Shown here one piece after another: positions 47,751 to 55,746 of a stretch of 64,000 bases of DNA (position 1 is the first letter of the stretch; the number at the start of each line of letters is the position of its first letter). This DNA is from Methylobacterium adhaesivum (lineage in GTDB: Bacteria > Pseudomonadota > Alphaproteobacteria > Rhizobiales > Beijerinckiaceae). The DNA lies in assembly GCF_022179065.1 (NCBI RefSeq), contig NZ_BPQD01000028.1, positions 28,285 to 92,284 of the forward strand, in the 5' to 3' direction. Position numbers and translations under genes: made by a program. The notes below the pieces were generated by a model, which was given only the letters and a program-made list of their open reading frames with translations, did no database searches and was not told where the DNA came from.

Positions 47751-48020
47751 ATGAAGAAGCTCATCGCCGCCACCCTCGCCGGAGCCCTCGCCCTGTCGCT
47801 CGGCGCCTGCAACACCCCTGAGGATCGTGCCCTCGGCGGCGCCGGCCTCGGCGCCCTCGCGGGTGCGGCCATCGGTGGCGCGGCCACCGGCCGGGCCGGC
47901 GGCGCCCTGGCGGGTGCGGCCATCGGCGGCGCCGGCGGCGCCATCGCGGGTGCGGCCACCGCTCCGCGTTGCCCCTACGGCACCTACCGCGACGCCTACG
48001 GCGACGTGTACTGCCGCTGA
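47751..48020 (+). CDS. Glycine-zipper outer-membrane lipoprotein
   Basis: 89 residues. The signal ends in the lipobox LSLGAC, so the mature protein is lipidated at the cysteine. A glycine-zipper stretch follows (GGAGLGALAGAAIGGAATG and its near copy GGALAGAAIGGAGGAIAG), then a short Cys/Tyr-rich end RCPYGTYRDAYGDVYCR. Such YMGG-like proteins insert in or under the outer membrane and are often stress-induced. GGGAG precedes the ATG at 47751. A strong terminator lies 50 bases downstream. Confidence 0.85.
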   Translation: MKKLIAATLAGALALSLGACNTPEDRALGGAGLGALAGAAIGGAATGRAGGALAGAAIGGAGGAIAGAATAPRCPYGTYRDAYGDVYCR

Positions 48021-48071
48021 GTTTTTGCATGGGATACCGTGCCTTCCGGGCGCGGTGGACCACGGTGTTCG

Positions 48072-48103
48072 GGAAGGGTCGGGGCCTACGCTCCGGCCCT
48101 TCC
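48072..48103 (+). terminator. Terminator after the glycine-zipper lipoprotein
   Basis: GGAAGGGTCGGGGC pairs with GCTCCGGCCCTTCC (14 bp, two G-U pairs) around a CTAC loop and runs into TTCGTTCG. The same TTCCTTCGTTCG tail follows the first porin terminator at 10942. Confidence 0.7.
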
Positions 48104-48249
48104 TTCGTTCGTGTGTCTTCCCTCGCATCGCGAACCCCCTCCGGTATAAGAGCGCCTCACGACCCCTCTCCTGTCGGCCACCCGATGTCCCCGCCCCCCG
48201 TCCCTGCCCCGCCGCGCCCCGTCGCGAGGTCCGCCCCGAGATCCCCCCG

Positions 48250-48975
48250 ATGAGCACCGGGATCTGGGGCAAACTCGGGGGCGCGGGCCTCGGCCTCGCC
48301 GTTGGCGGGCCCATCGGCGGCCTCGTGGGTGGAGTCGCGGGCCATTTTCTCGTCGATCGCGAAGGCGCTTTGTTCGGGGCCACGCCCCGCGACGTGGTGT
48401 TCACCACCGGCCTCGTGGCGCTTGCCGCCAAGATGGCGAAATCCGACGGCGTGGTGACGCCCTCAGAGGTCGAGGCGTTCGCGCAAGTGGTCCAGGTGGG
48501 CGAGCGCGAACGCGCCGGCGTCCAGCGCCTGTTCGATCTCGCCAAGGGCACGTCCAACGGCTTCGAAGCCTATGCGCGCCAGCTCGCCAACACGTTCCAC
48601 GACGAGCCCAGCCTGCTCGAGGATGTCCTCGACGGCCTCTTCCACATCGCCAAGGCCGATGGGGCGATCCACGAGGCCGAGGAGCGCTATCTGCGCGCCG
48701 TCGCCGAGACCTTCGGGTTCGACGAGCCGGCGTTCCGGCGCATCGCGGCCCGGCACGTCAGCCTGTCGGACGATCCCTACGCGGTGCTCGGCCTCGACCA
48801 TGACATCGACGACACCGCCCTCAAGGCGGCCCACCGCGCCCTGGTGATCGAGAACCATCCCGACCGGGCCATGGCGCGTGGCCTTCCTCCCGAGGCGGTA
48901 ACCATCGCCACCCGGCGTCTGGCCGCCATCAACGCGGCCTACGACCGGATCACCGCCGAGCGGAGCCTGCGATGA
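48250..48975 (+). CDS. DjlA-like co-chaperone (TerB plus J domain)
   Basis: 241 residues. The N-terminal glycine-rich hydrophobic segment (GGAGLGLAVGGPIGGLVGGVAGHF) may anchor it in the inner membrane. The TerB-type helical domain (about 60-160; AKMAKSDGVVTPSEVEAF, LFHIAKADGAIHEAEERYL) precedes a C-terminal J domain (YAVLGLDHDIDDTALKAAHR, ENHPDRAMARG). The signature is HPD at about 207-209, which stimulates DnaK. ATG at 48250. Its stop overlaps the next gene's start (ATGA). Confidence 0.9.
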   Translation: MSTGIWGKLGGAGLGLAVGGPIGGLVGGVAGHFLVDREGALFGATPRDVVFTTGLVALAAKMAKSDGVVTPSEVEAFAQVVQVGERERAGVQRLFDLAKGTSNGFEAYARQLANTFHDEPSLLEDVLDGLFHIAKADGAIHEAEERYLRAVAETFGFDEPAFRRIAARHVSLSDDPYAVLGLDHDIDDTALKAAHRALVIENHPDRAMARGLPPEAVTIATRRLAAINAAYDRITAERSLR

Positions 48976-49730
48976 AGCCGAATCCCGAGAGCCCGCTGGC
49001 CACCTCCGTCCATCCCTCGCCCAACCACGGCGAGCGGCGCAGCTTCCCCGTCGATCTGCTCATCCTGCATTACACCGGCATGGAGAGCGCGGCCGCAGCA
49101 CTGCAGCGCCTCGCCAACCCCGTGGCGGAAGTCTCGGCCCATTACGTAGTGCTGGAGGATGGCCGCGTGGTCCAGATGGTGCCCGAGGGCCGCCGGGCTT
49201 GGCACGCGGGCCAGGGATCCTGGGCGGGGGTGAGTGACATCAACTCCCGGTCGCTCGGCATCGAGATTGTCAACGGCGGCCATGCCGGCGGCTTACCGGC
49301 CTATCCGGAGGCGCAGGTCGCGGCCGTGATCGATCTCTGCCGCGACCTCACGGAGCGCTGGAGCATCCCCGCCCACCGGGTCCTGGCCCATTCCGACATC
49401 GCGCCCGAGCGCAAGGAAGACCCCGGCGAGCATTTTCCGTGGGATCGCCTCGCGCGGGCCGGCATCGGACACTGGGTGGCCCCGACACCGATCCGCGACG
49501 GGCGCTTCTTTTCGGAGGGCGATGCCGGCCAACCCATCGAAGCGCTTCAGGCGATGATCGCCCTGTATGGCTACGACCTGCCGGTGACCGGCACCTTCGA
49601 TATGCGCACGAAGGCCGCGGTCACGGCCTTCCAGCGTCACTTCCGCCCCGTCCGCGTGGACGGAGTCGCGGATGCGTCCACGATCACGACCCTGCGCGAT
49701 CTCCTCGCCGCCCTGCCGGGCCGGGGCTGA
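48972..49730 (+). CDS. N-acetylmuramoyl-L-alanine amidase (AmiD/AmpD-like) with peptidoglycan-binding domain
   Basis: 252 residues. The amidase_2 fold has zinc ligand H33 (LLILHYTGM), a SAHYVVLEDGRVVQMVPE strand pair, WHAG, SLGIEIVN and the late HSDIAPERKEDPG with His and Asp. A C-terminal PG_binding_1 domain (IEALQAMIALYGYDLPVTG, TKAAVTAFQRHF) follows. No signal peptide is visible, so it may be cytosolic and recycle anhydro-muropeptides like AmpD, though the PG-binding domain is more usual in exported forms. Translationally coupled to the co-chaperone gene. Confidence 0.92.
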   Translation: MKPNPESPLATSVHPSPNHGERRSFPVDLLILHYTGMESAAAALQRLANPVAEVSAHYVVLEDGRVVQMVPEGRRAWHAGQGSWAGVSDINSRSLGIEIVNGGHAGGLPAYPEAQVAAVIDLCRDLTERWSIPAHRVLAHSDIAPERKEDPGEHFPWDRLARAGIGHWVAPTPIRDGRFFSEGDAGQPIEALQAMIALYGYDLPVTGTFDMRTKAAVTAFQRHFRPVRVDGVADASTITTLRDLLAALPGRG

Positions 49731-49742
49731 GGTCTCCGCCCG

Positions 49743-50747
49743 TCAGGCGTGGTGCGCGACCTTGTCCGCCTCCGCGACCTCGCCGCGCGTGCGCCACAGG
49801 CTGTAGCTCACACCGGCCACCAGTAGTACCACAGTCACGGCGAGCGACACCCAGGCCGGCACGTGAACGAGGTCGAACGTGTCGGCGACGACGATCTTGG
49901 TGCCGATGAAGATGAGAATAAAGGCAAGCGCCGTTTTGAGGTAGGCGAAGCGGTCCACCATCGCGGCGAGGGCGAAATAGAGCGCGCGGAGGCCCAGGAT
50001 CGCGAAGATATTGGAGGTGTAGACCACGAAGGTATCGGTGGTGATGGCGAAGATGGCCGGCACGCTGTCGACGGCGAAGATCACGTCGGCGCCGTTGACG
50101 AGGATGAGGGCCAGGGCCATGGGCGTCAGCCACAGGGCGCGCTTGCCGGTCTTCGGATCGGTTTTTCGAACCACGAAATGCTGGCCGTGCAACTCGGGCG
50201 TGATGCGCAGGGCCTTCTGCAGGTAGCGGACCGCCCGGTTCTCGTTGATGTCGCCGGGCTCCTCCTCCTTCGAGAACAGCATCTTGAGGCCAGCGAAGAT
50301 GAGGAACGCGGCGAAGATCGAGAGCACCCAGGCGGCCTGATGCACCAGGGCGGCGCCGAGCCCGATCATCAGACCCCGCAGGAGCACGGCCGCGAGGATA
50401 CCCCAGACCAGCACCCTATGCTGGGCGGCGCGCGGGATGTTCAGGGCCGTGAGGATCACCGCGATGACGAAGACGTTGTCCATGGACAACGACTTCTCGA
50501 CCACGAGGCCGGCGACGTATTCCTGCCCCGCCTGGGGCCCGAGATACCACCAGACCCAGCCGCCGAAGACGAGGCCGAGGCTGAAATAGAACGCCGTGAG
50601 GAGAAGGCTCTCCTTCACGCCGATCTCGTGATTCTTGTCCTTGTGCAGGAGGCCGAGATCGAAAGCGAGGAGGCCCGCCACCAGGGCGTGGAACCCGAGC
50701 CACATCCAGACCGGCTTGCCGAGCCATTCGTACAACAGGAAATCCAT
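49743..50747 (-). CDS. TerC/Alx-family integral membrane protein
   Basis: 334 residues with eight to nine membrane helices. Conserved acidic residues sit within helices (FDLGLLHKDKNHEIG, EKSLSMDNVFVIAVI, VNGADVIFAVDSVPAIFAIT, NIFAILGLRALYFALAAM). TerC proteins are linked to manganese export and metal homeostasis, and historically tellurite resistance. No ter operon is adjacent. A 207-base upstream region is divergent with a flavoprotein gene. Confidence 0.92.
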   Translation of the reverse strand: MDFLLYEWLGKPVWMWLGFHALVAGLLAFDLGLLHKDKNHEIGVKESLLLTAFYFSLGLVFGGWVWWYLGPQAGQEYVAGLVVEKSLSMDNVFVIAVILTALNIPRAAQHRVLVWGILAAVLLRGLMIGLGAALVHQAAWVLSIFAAFLIFAGLKMLFSKEEEPGDINENRAVRYLQKALRITPELHGQHFVVRKTDPKTGKRALWLTPMALALILVNGADVIFAVDSVPAIFAITTDTFVVYTSNIFAILGLRALYFALAAMVDRFAYLKTALAFILIFIGTKIVVADTFDLVHVPAWVSLAVTVVLLVAGVSYSLWRTRGEVAEADKVAHHA

Positions 50748-50954
50748 GGGCGGACCGTCGATGCTTCTGAGGACAAGAAAGCATCGGCTCCGACATCACG
50801 GAACGCATGAGAGAGCGTCCCGCCAGAGGGGCCCGCAGCCGATGTCCCGCAGTTGGGGCCGGAGCGGGCGTGAATCAAGGGTGGTGCTTGACAGGGCGAC
50901 CCACGCGACGGCCTTGCCGGAGGGACGATCCCTGGACGATCGCGCGGAGTTCGG

Positions 50955-52178
50955 ATGACGGAAATCCTTGAGAACGGCCCGGCGGTGATCGGCGGCGGCC
51001 CGGCTGGACTCATGGCGGCGGAGGTCCTGGCGCGGGCCGGCCACGCCGTGACCGTCTACGACCGGATGCCGTCGCCCGCGCGAAAACTCCTCATCGCCGG
51101 GCGCGGCGGCCTCAATCTCACGCATTCCGAGCCGCGCGCGGATTTCCTCGGCCGCTACCACCCGCCGGGCGGCCACCTGGCCGAGTCCATCGAAGCCTTT
51201 TCGCCGGAGGCCCTGCGGGCGTGGTGCGCCGATCTCGGCCAGCCGACCTTCGTCGGATCGAGCGGGCGGGTGTTTCCCGAAAGCTTCAAGGCCTCGCCCC
51301 TGCTCCGGGCCTGGCTCGCGCGCCTCGACGCCCTCGGCGTCACGATCCGGACCCGGTACCGCTTCGTCGGCTGGTCGGAAGCGGGTGCGGTCGTGTTCGA
51401 GACGCCGGAGGGCCGGATCGAGGCCCGCCACACCTCCCTGCTCCTGGCCCTCGGGGGGGCGAGTTGGCCACGCCTGGGGTCCGATGGGGCCTGGGTGCCC
51501 ATCCTGGAGGGTCGGGGCATCCCGGTGACACCGCTCGAAGCATCCAATGTCGGCTTCAGCGTGGACTGGTCGCCGGTCTTCGCCGAGCGTTTCGCCGGCC
51601 AGCCCCTCAAGCGCATCGCCCTCACGATCGCGGACCGCCGGGTGCGTGGCGAGGCGATGATCACGGCCGAGGGCATCGAGGGCGGGGTGCTCTACGCCGC
51701 CTCCCACGCCATTCGGGCCGCCCTGGCCGCCGGACCGGACGTCCCCATCACCCTGGACCTGCGTCCGGATTGCTCCGAACCGGCCCTGGCCCAGGCCTTG
51801 CGCCGCGGGAAACCGGGTGAGTCGCTCTCCAATCGCCTGCGCAAGGGCGCCGGGCTCTCGCCCGCGGCGGCGGGCTTCCTGCGCGAAGCCGCGGGTCCGC
51901 ACCTGTCCGCCGAGGCGTCGGCCCTGGCGGCCCTCATCAAGGCCGCCCCCTTACGCCTGCGCGCCCCGCACGCCATCGCTCGGGCGATTTCGTCCGCCGG
52001 CGGGGTGCCGTTCGGACAGATCGACGACCGCTTCATGCTGCGGGCCCGCCCCGGCACCTTCGTGGCTGGCGAGATGCTCGATTGGGACGCCCCTACGGGC
52101 GGCTACCTGCTCCAGGGCGCCTTCGCCAGCGGATGCGCGGCGGCGGAAGGGATGCGCGCCTGGATGGCGCGCATCTGA
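50955..52178 (+). CDS. FAD-dependent oxidoreductase (BaiN/HI0933-like, TIGR03862 type)
   Basis: 407 residues. The N-terminal dinucleotide motif AVIGGGPAGLMAAEVL, the GRGGLNLTHSE signature, LLALGGASWPRLGSDG, VTPLEASNVGF and the C-terminal FAD contact GEMLDWDAPTGGYLLQGAFASG are typical. Members are flavoproteins of unresolved physiological role. TIGR03862 proteins are separate from BaiN proper. It is a single gene, divergent from terC and convergent with the collagen-like gene, with a shared bidirectional terminator. Confidence 0.9.
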   Translation: MTEILENGPAVIGGGPAGLMAAEVLARAGHAVTVYDRMPSPARKLLIAGRGGLNLTHSEPRADFLGRYHPPGGHLAESIEAFSPEALRAWCADLGQPTFVGSSGRVFPESFKASPLLRAWLARLDALGVTIRTRYRFVGWSEAGAVVFETPEGRIEARHTSLLLALGGASWPRLGSDGAWVPILEGRGIPVTPLEASNVGFSVDWSPVFAERFAGQPLKRIALTIADRRVRGEAMITAEGIEGGVLYAASHAIRAALAAGPDVPITLDLRPDCSEPALAQALRRGKPGESLSNRLRKGAGLSPAAAGFLREAAGPHLSAEASALAALIKAAPLRLRAPHAIARAISSAGGVPFGQIDDRFMLRARPGTFVAGEMLDWDAPTGGYLLQGAFASGCAAAEGMRAWMARI

Positions 52179-52200
52179 TCGGGGGCCTCAGGGCATCGTC

Positions 52201-52235
52201 TCGTCCCGAAAGCCGGAAACCACCTTTCGGGACGA
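52201..52235. terminator. Bidirectional terminator between convergent genes
   Basis: TCGTCCCGAAAG and CTTTCGGGACGA form a 12-bp perfect stem with an 11-base loop, placed 23 bases after the flavoprotein stop and 5 before the collagen-like gene's stop. Confidence 0.7.
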
Positions 52236-52239
52236 AGCT

Positions 52240-53142
52240 CTAGAAACGGCCGCAGACGGCCACGAGCCCCTGACTCTCGGACGGGCAGGACGCGCCGGTG
52301 CCGCGGCTCATGGTGGCGTTGCCGCTGGGCAGGCAATAGGCCGACACCAGGGTCTCGCCGATCTCGCAGGTCACGGCGCAACCGCTCGCCGGGCAGGATT
52401 CCGGACGCACCACCCGCAGGGGCGATGCCGCCGCAGCCGCCAGCCCCGCGACGCCGGCCGATCCCTGGGGACCGGCAGGGCCCCGTGCCCCCGCCTCGCC
52501 CTTCGCGCCGGCCGGGCCCGCCGCCCCGGTATCGCCCTTCGGGCCAGCATCGCCCTTAGGACCGGTATCGCCCTTGGGACCGGTATCGCCTTTCGCACCC
52601 TTTTCGCCCTTGGCGCCCGCCTCGCCTTTTGGGCCGGCCTCGCCCTGAGGACCCGTATCGCCCTTGGGACCAATCTCGCCCTTCGGCCCGGCCTCACCCG
52701 GCGCTCCCTGCGGCCCCGGAAGACCGGCGACACCCTGCGGGCCCGTCTCCCCCTTGGGGCCCACATCACCCTTGGGGCCGGCATCCCCCTTCGGGCCGGC
52801 TTGGCCGGTGGGACCGCAATTCGACACCACGACCTCACGTTCGTCGTCCCCCGCCTTCAGGGTCGCGACGCAGTTGGCGGGCATGTGGGGCAGGCGAAAG
52901 ACGAAGCGGCCCCGGCTGTCGGCCAGAACGGAAATGTCCTCGTCGAGGATCACGGTGGTGCCGGGCTTCCGCACGCTGCCGGAGATGCGAAGATCCCCGT
53001 TCTCGAAGCGGGCGTCGTAGACCTGGATCGGCTGGGCGGCGGTCTGTGCCCGGCGGGGCTTGGACTGCTGCGCGACGGCCGAAACGGTCCCCGCGCAGAC
53101 GAACAGACTGGACAGGACCACGAGGACGCGATCGAGGCGCAT
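52240..53142 (-). CDS. Secreted collagen-like protein
   Basis: 300 residues. A Sec signal (LVVLSSLFVCAGTVSAVAQ) precedes a beta-rich N-terminal domain (about 36-108) and 41 uninterrupted Gly-X-Y triplets at 110-232. These are rich in GPKGDT, GPKGEA and GPQG and are the type that forms a collagen triple helix without hydroxyproline. A C-terminal domain of about 68 residues with six cysteines (PESCPASGCAVTC, SAYC, SC, CGRF) may trimerise it. Charge pairs K-G-D/E stabilise bacterial collagens. GGGAGAG precedes the ATG at 53142. Surface or matrix role inferred. Confidence 0.9.
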   Translation of the reverse strand: MRLDRVLVVLSSLFVCAGTVSAVAQQSKPRRAQTAAQPIQVYDARFENGDLRISGSVRKPGTTVILDEDISVLADSRGRFVFRLPHMPANCVATLKAGDDEREVVVSNCGPTGQAGPKGDAGPKGDVGPKGETGPQGVAGLPGPQGAPGEAGPKGEIGPKGDTGPQGEAGPKGEAGAKGEKGAKGDTGPKGDTGPKGDAGPKGDTGAAGPAGAKGEAGARGPAGPQGSAGVAGLAAAAASPLRVVRPESCPASGCAVTCEIGETLVSAYCLPSGNATMSRGTGASCPSESQGLVAVCGRF

Positions 53143-53353
53143 GTAGACTCTCCCGGCTGATCCCGCGTCTCCCGCGCGGCGGCTTCGATTGCTGCCCTGC
53201 CGGCCCCCTACGGTCAAGCAACGGTTTCATCGACGCGTAAAACCCACGCACTCCGAGTCCGCCGGATCGGACCGCGCCGGTCCACGGCCCTCCACAGGCC
53301 AACCCGTTGATGCGGCGGTGACTCTAGTATCGCCCGGAAAACCGGTTGAATAT

Positions 53354-53368
53354 GTTCCTGTTTTGTTC
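53354..53368 (+). promoter_or_regulatory. SOS (LexA) box of the mutasome operon
   Basis: GTTCCTGTTTTGTTC is a perfect alphaproteobacterial LexA site of the form GTTC-N7-GTTC. It ends 27 bases before the imuA ATG, so LexA would repress the imuA-imuB-dnaE2 genes until DNA damage. Confidence 0.9.
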
Positions 53369-53395
53369 TTATCATCCGGCCATGGAGCCGCCCGG

Positions 53396-54202
53396 ATGAC
53401 CCAGAGCCCCCTCGCCTCGCCCCCCCGGATCGATCGCCTGCCGCGGGCGGACGATCCGGCCTCGCGTCTTTCGGCCCTGCGGGCGCGCCTCGCCACGCAA
53501 GGCTCGGAGATGCCTCCGCGGCGACACTTGTCGTTCGGGGTTCACGCCGTCGATGCCTGCCTGCCCGCGGGGGGCCTCGGCCTCGGGCATCTGCACGAGG
53601 TCGCGCCCGAGGCCGAAGGCGACGAGCCGGCGGCCCTCGGCTTTGCCCTCGCCCTGATCGCCCGCCGCCTCGCCGAGGTTCCTGGCGAGGCGCTCCTCGT
53701 CCTCGCGAAGGGACATCCGATGCCGTACGGCCACGGCCTCGCCGGCCTCGGGCTCGATCCCGAGCGGCTGCTGCTGTTCGAGGCGGGCAGCGATCTCGAT
53801 GCCTACCGTGCCCTGGAAGAGGCCCTGCGCACGGGAGCTGGGGAATTGGCGGCCGTGGCCGGCCTCGTCGATGCCGGTCTGCCCCTGGCCCAGAGCCGGC
53901 GGCTCCATCTGGCCGGGGGACGCACGGACCTGTTGCTCCTCGTCCTGCGCCCGGTGGGCGCGGACAGCCCCAACGTCGCCGCGACGCGCTGGCGGATCGC
54001 CGCCGGCAAGGCCCTGCGCGACCGGTTCGGATGCATCGAACGGCCCTGCTGGCGGGTGCGGCTCGACCGCTGCCGCAACGGACGAATGGGAGACTGGCTT
54101 CTGGAGTGGGATCATGCCGCGCATCGTTTCGGTTTGGCTGGAGCATTGGCCGGTCACCCGCATCAGGCGGGCGGCGCGGGTCCTCGCGCCGGGCGGCCCT
54201 GA
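53396..54202 (+). CDS. imuA: Mutasome protein ImuA (RecA-like)
   Basis: 268 residues. It is related to RecA/SulA and works with ImuB and DnaE2 in damage-induced error-prone translesion synthesis. Seen: LSFGVHAVDACLPAGGLGLGHL where RecA has its first core strand and Walker A-like turn (not a canonical GKT), ALGFALALIARRLAEVPGEA, LLVLRPVGADSPNVAATRW and RDRFGCIERPCWRVRLDRCR. The ATG at 53396 follows the SOS box directly. Its 3' end overlaps the start of imuB by 89 bases in another frame, which couples the two genes. Confidence 0.9.
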   Translation: MTQSPLASPPRIDRLPRADDPASRLSALRARLATQGSEMPPRRHLSFGVHAVDACLPAGGLGLGHLHEVAPEAEGDEPAALGFALALIARRLAEVPGEALLVLAKGHPMPYGHGLAGLGLDPERLLLFEAGSDLDAYRALEEALRTGAGELAAVAGLVDAGLPLAQSRRLHLAGGRTDLLLLVLRPVGADSPNVAATRWRIAAGKALRDRFGCIERPCWRVRLDRCRNGRMGDWLLEWDHAAHRFGLAGALAGHPHQAGGAGPRAGRP

Positions 54203-55721
54203 AGGCTCTCCTCCGGACGGATCCCCGGACGCGCCGCCCCTGGTGGTGGCGAGCGGGGAAGCGACGGGCCTGCGCCTCATCGCCGTCGATCCCAGAGCCC
54301 GCGCCCTCGGCCTGCGCCCCGGCGAGCCCCTGGCCCGGGCCCGCGCGCGATCGAACACGCCGCTGGCCGTCCATCCGGCGGATCCGGAGGCCGATGCGGC
54401 CGCCCTCGAACGGCTGTGCTTGTGGGCCAAACGCTATGCGCCGGGCGTCGCGGCCTTCGGCGCGGCCGAGGGCCGCGACGGGCTGTTCCTCGAGGTCGAG
54501 GGATCGAGCCACCTGTTCGGCGGGGAAACCGGCCTCGTGGCCGACCTCGCGCGTCGCCTCGCCGCCAACGGCCTGCCCGCACGGATCGCCGTGGCGGGCA
54601 GTCCCGGCTGCGCCTACGCCCTGGCCCGCCATGCGACCGGGGGCCATGTGCCCCCCGGCGGCGAGGCGGAGGCTCTCGGCGATCTGCCCGTCATCGCCCT
54701 GCGCCTCGAAGCGGAGATCGCCGTGGCGCTCGCTCGCCTCGGCCTGCGCCGGATCGGCGATCTCCTCGGCGCGCCCCGCGCGCCCCTGGCGCGCCGCTTC
54801 GGCGAGCCCTTGATCCGCCGTCTCGACCAGGCCCTCGGGCACCGGCCCGAACCCCTGGCGCCCCTCGACGCGCCGCCGGCCTTCGGCGCCGCACGCGGCT
54901 TCCTCGACCCCATCGGCCACCAGGGCGCCATCGTGGCCACGGTGAAGCGGCTGATGGAGGAGATCGCCCCCCGCCTCGAGGCGGCCGGCCTCGGTGCGCG
55001 GGCGCTCCGCCTCACCCTGCACCGGGTCGATGGCGTGACCCGTCCCCTCACCCTCGCGCTCAGCGAGCCGACCCGCTGCCCCGTACAGGTGGGGCGTCTC
55101 CTCGACCTGCGGCTCGACCGCCTCGGCCCCGCCCTCGATGCCGGCTTCGGGTTCGAAACCGTCCGCCTCGACATCGTGGGCACCGGACCGATCGCCAACC
55201 GGCAGGCGGAGTTCTCGCGCGACGACCGCGTGGGAACGGGCACGTCCGGCCTCGCCGATGCCCTGCGCCAGCGCCTTGGGCGCAGCATCCTGCGCCTCAC
55301 GCCGCGTCAGAGCCACGTGCCCGAGCGGGCCGAGACGGCCGAGCCCTGGCGGGTGACCGACGTCGTCCTGCGCCGACCGGACCGGACCGGCCTCGGACGG
55401 CCCCGCCCCCTCGTTCTCCTCACCCGTGGGGAAGCGGCCGAGGACATGCTCGCGCCCGACGGCCCACCCCAGCGTTTCCGTTGGCGCCGGCGGCTGCACC
55501 GGGTCGCCCATGCGGATGGGCCCGAGCGCATCGCCGGCGAGTGGTGGTCGGGGCCCGCGCCCACCCGCGACTACTACGTGGTCGAGGACGAGGCTGGCCG
55601 CCGCCTCTGGATCTATCGCCAGCATCCGTCGCCGCTTGAAGACCCCGATGCGCCTCCCCCGGCCCAGCCCCCCCGAGGGGCGCAGGTCACCGGCTGGTTC
55701 GTCCATGGGATGTTCGCGTGA
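54114..55721 (+). CDS. imuB: Mutasome protein ImuB (inactive Y-family polymerase)
   Basis: 535 residues. A Y-family polymerase fold ([14 protein letters not shown] at the start, [52 protein letters not shown]). Active polymerases have acidic residues in the first strand (DxDxFFASVE) and at SxDE; here those are WLEHWP and VEGSSH, so the catalytic acids are missing. ImuB is thus an adaptor that brings DnaE2 to the clamp. A C-terminal tail (about 420-535) binds partners and ends [12 protein letters not shown] at 54114 with GGAG upstream. Confidence 0.93.
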   Translation: MPRIVSVWLEHWPVTRIRRAARVLAPGGPEGSPPDGSPDAPPLVVASGEATGLRLIAVDPRARALGLRPGEPLARARARSNTPLAVHPADPEADAAALERLCLWAKRYAPGVAAFGAAEGRDGLFLEVEGSSHLFGGETGLVADLARRLAANGLPARIAVAGSPGCAYALARHATGGHVPPGGEAEALGDLPVIALRLEAEIAVALARLGLRRIGDLLGAPRAPLARRFGEPLIRRLDQALGHRPEPLAPLDAPPAFGAARGFLDPIGHQGAIVATVKRLMEEIAPRLEAAGLGARALRLTLHRVDGVTRPLTLALSEPTRCPVQVGRLLDLRLDRLGPALDAGFGFETVRLDIVGTGPIANRQAEFSRDDRVGTGTSGLADALRQRLGRSILRLTPRQSHVPERAETAEPWRVTDVVLRRPDRTGLGRPRPLVLLTRGEAAEDMLAPDGPPQRFRWRRRLHRVAHADGPERIAGEWWSGPAPTRDYYVVEDEAGRRLWIYRQHPSPLEDPDAPPPAQPPRGAQVTGWFVHGMFA

Positions 55722-55746
55722 AGACGCGGCCCCATCGGCTGGGTGC

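Noticed and set aside
50748-50954. A manganese (yybP-ykoY) riboswitch in the leader of the TerC gene
   Set aside because: Such switches often precede terC/alx genes, but I could not find the conserved junction sequences in this leader. A covariance-model search would decide.
52433-52813. A CRISPR-like or satellite array in the repetitive Gly-X-Y DNA
   Set aside because: The periodicity is 9/18 bases in one open frame encoding collagen triplets, without unique spacers.
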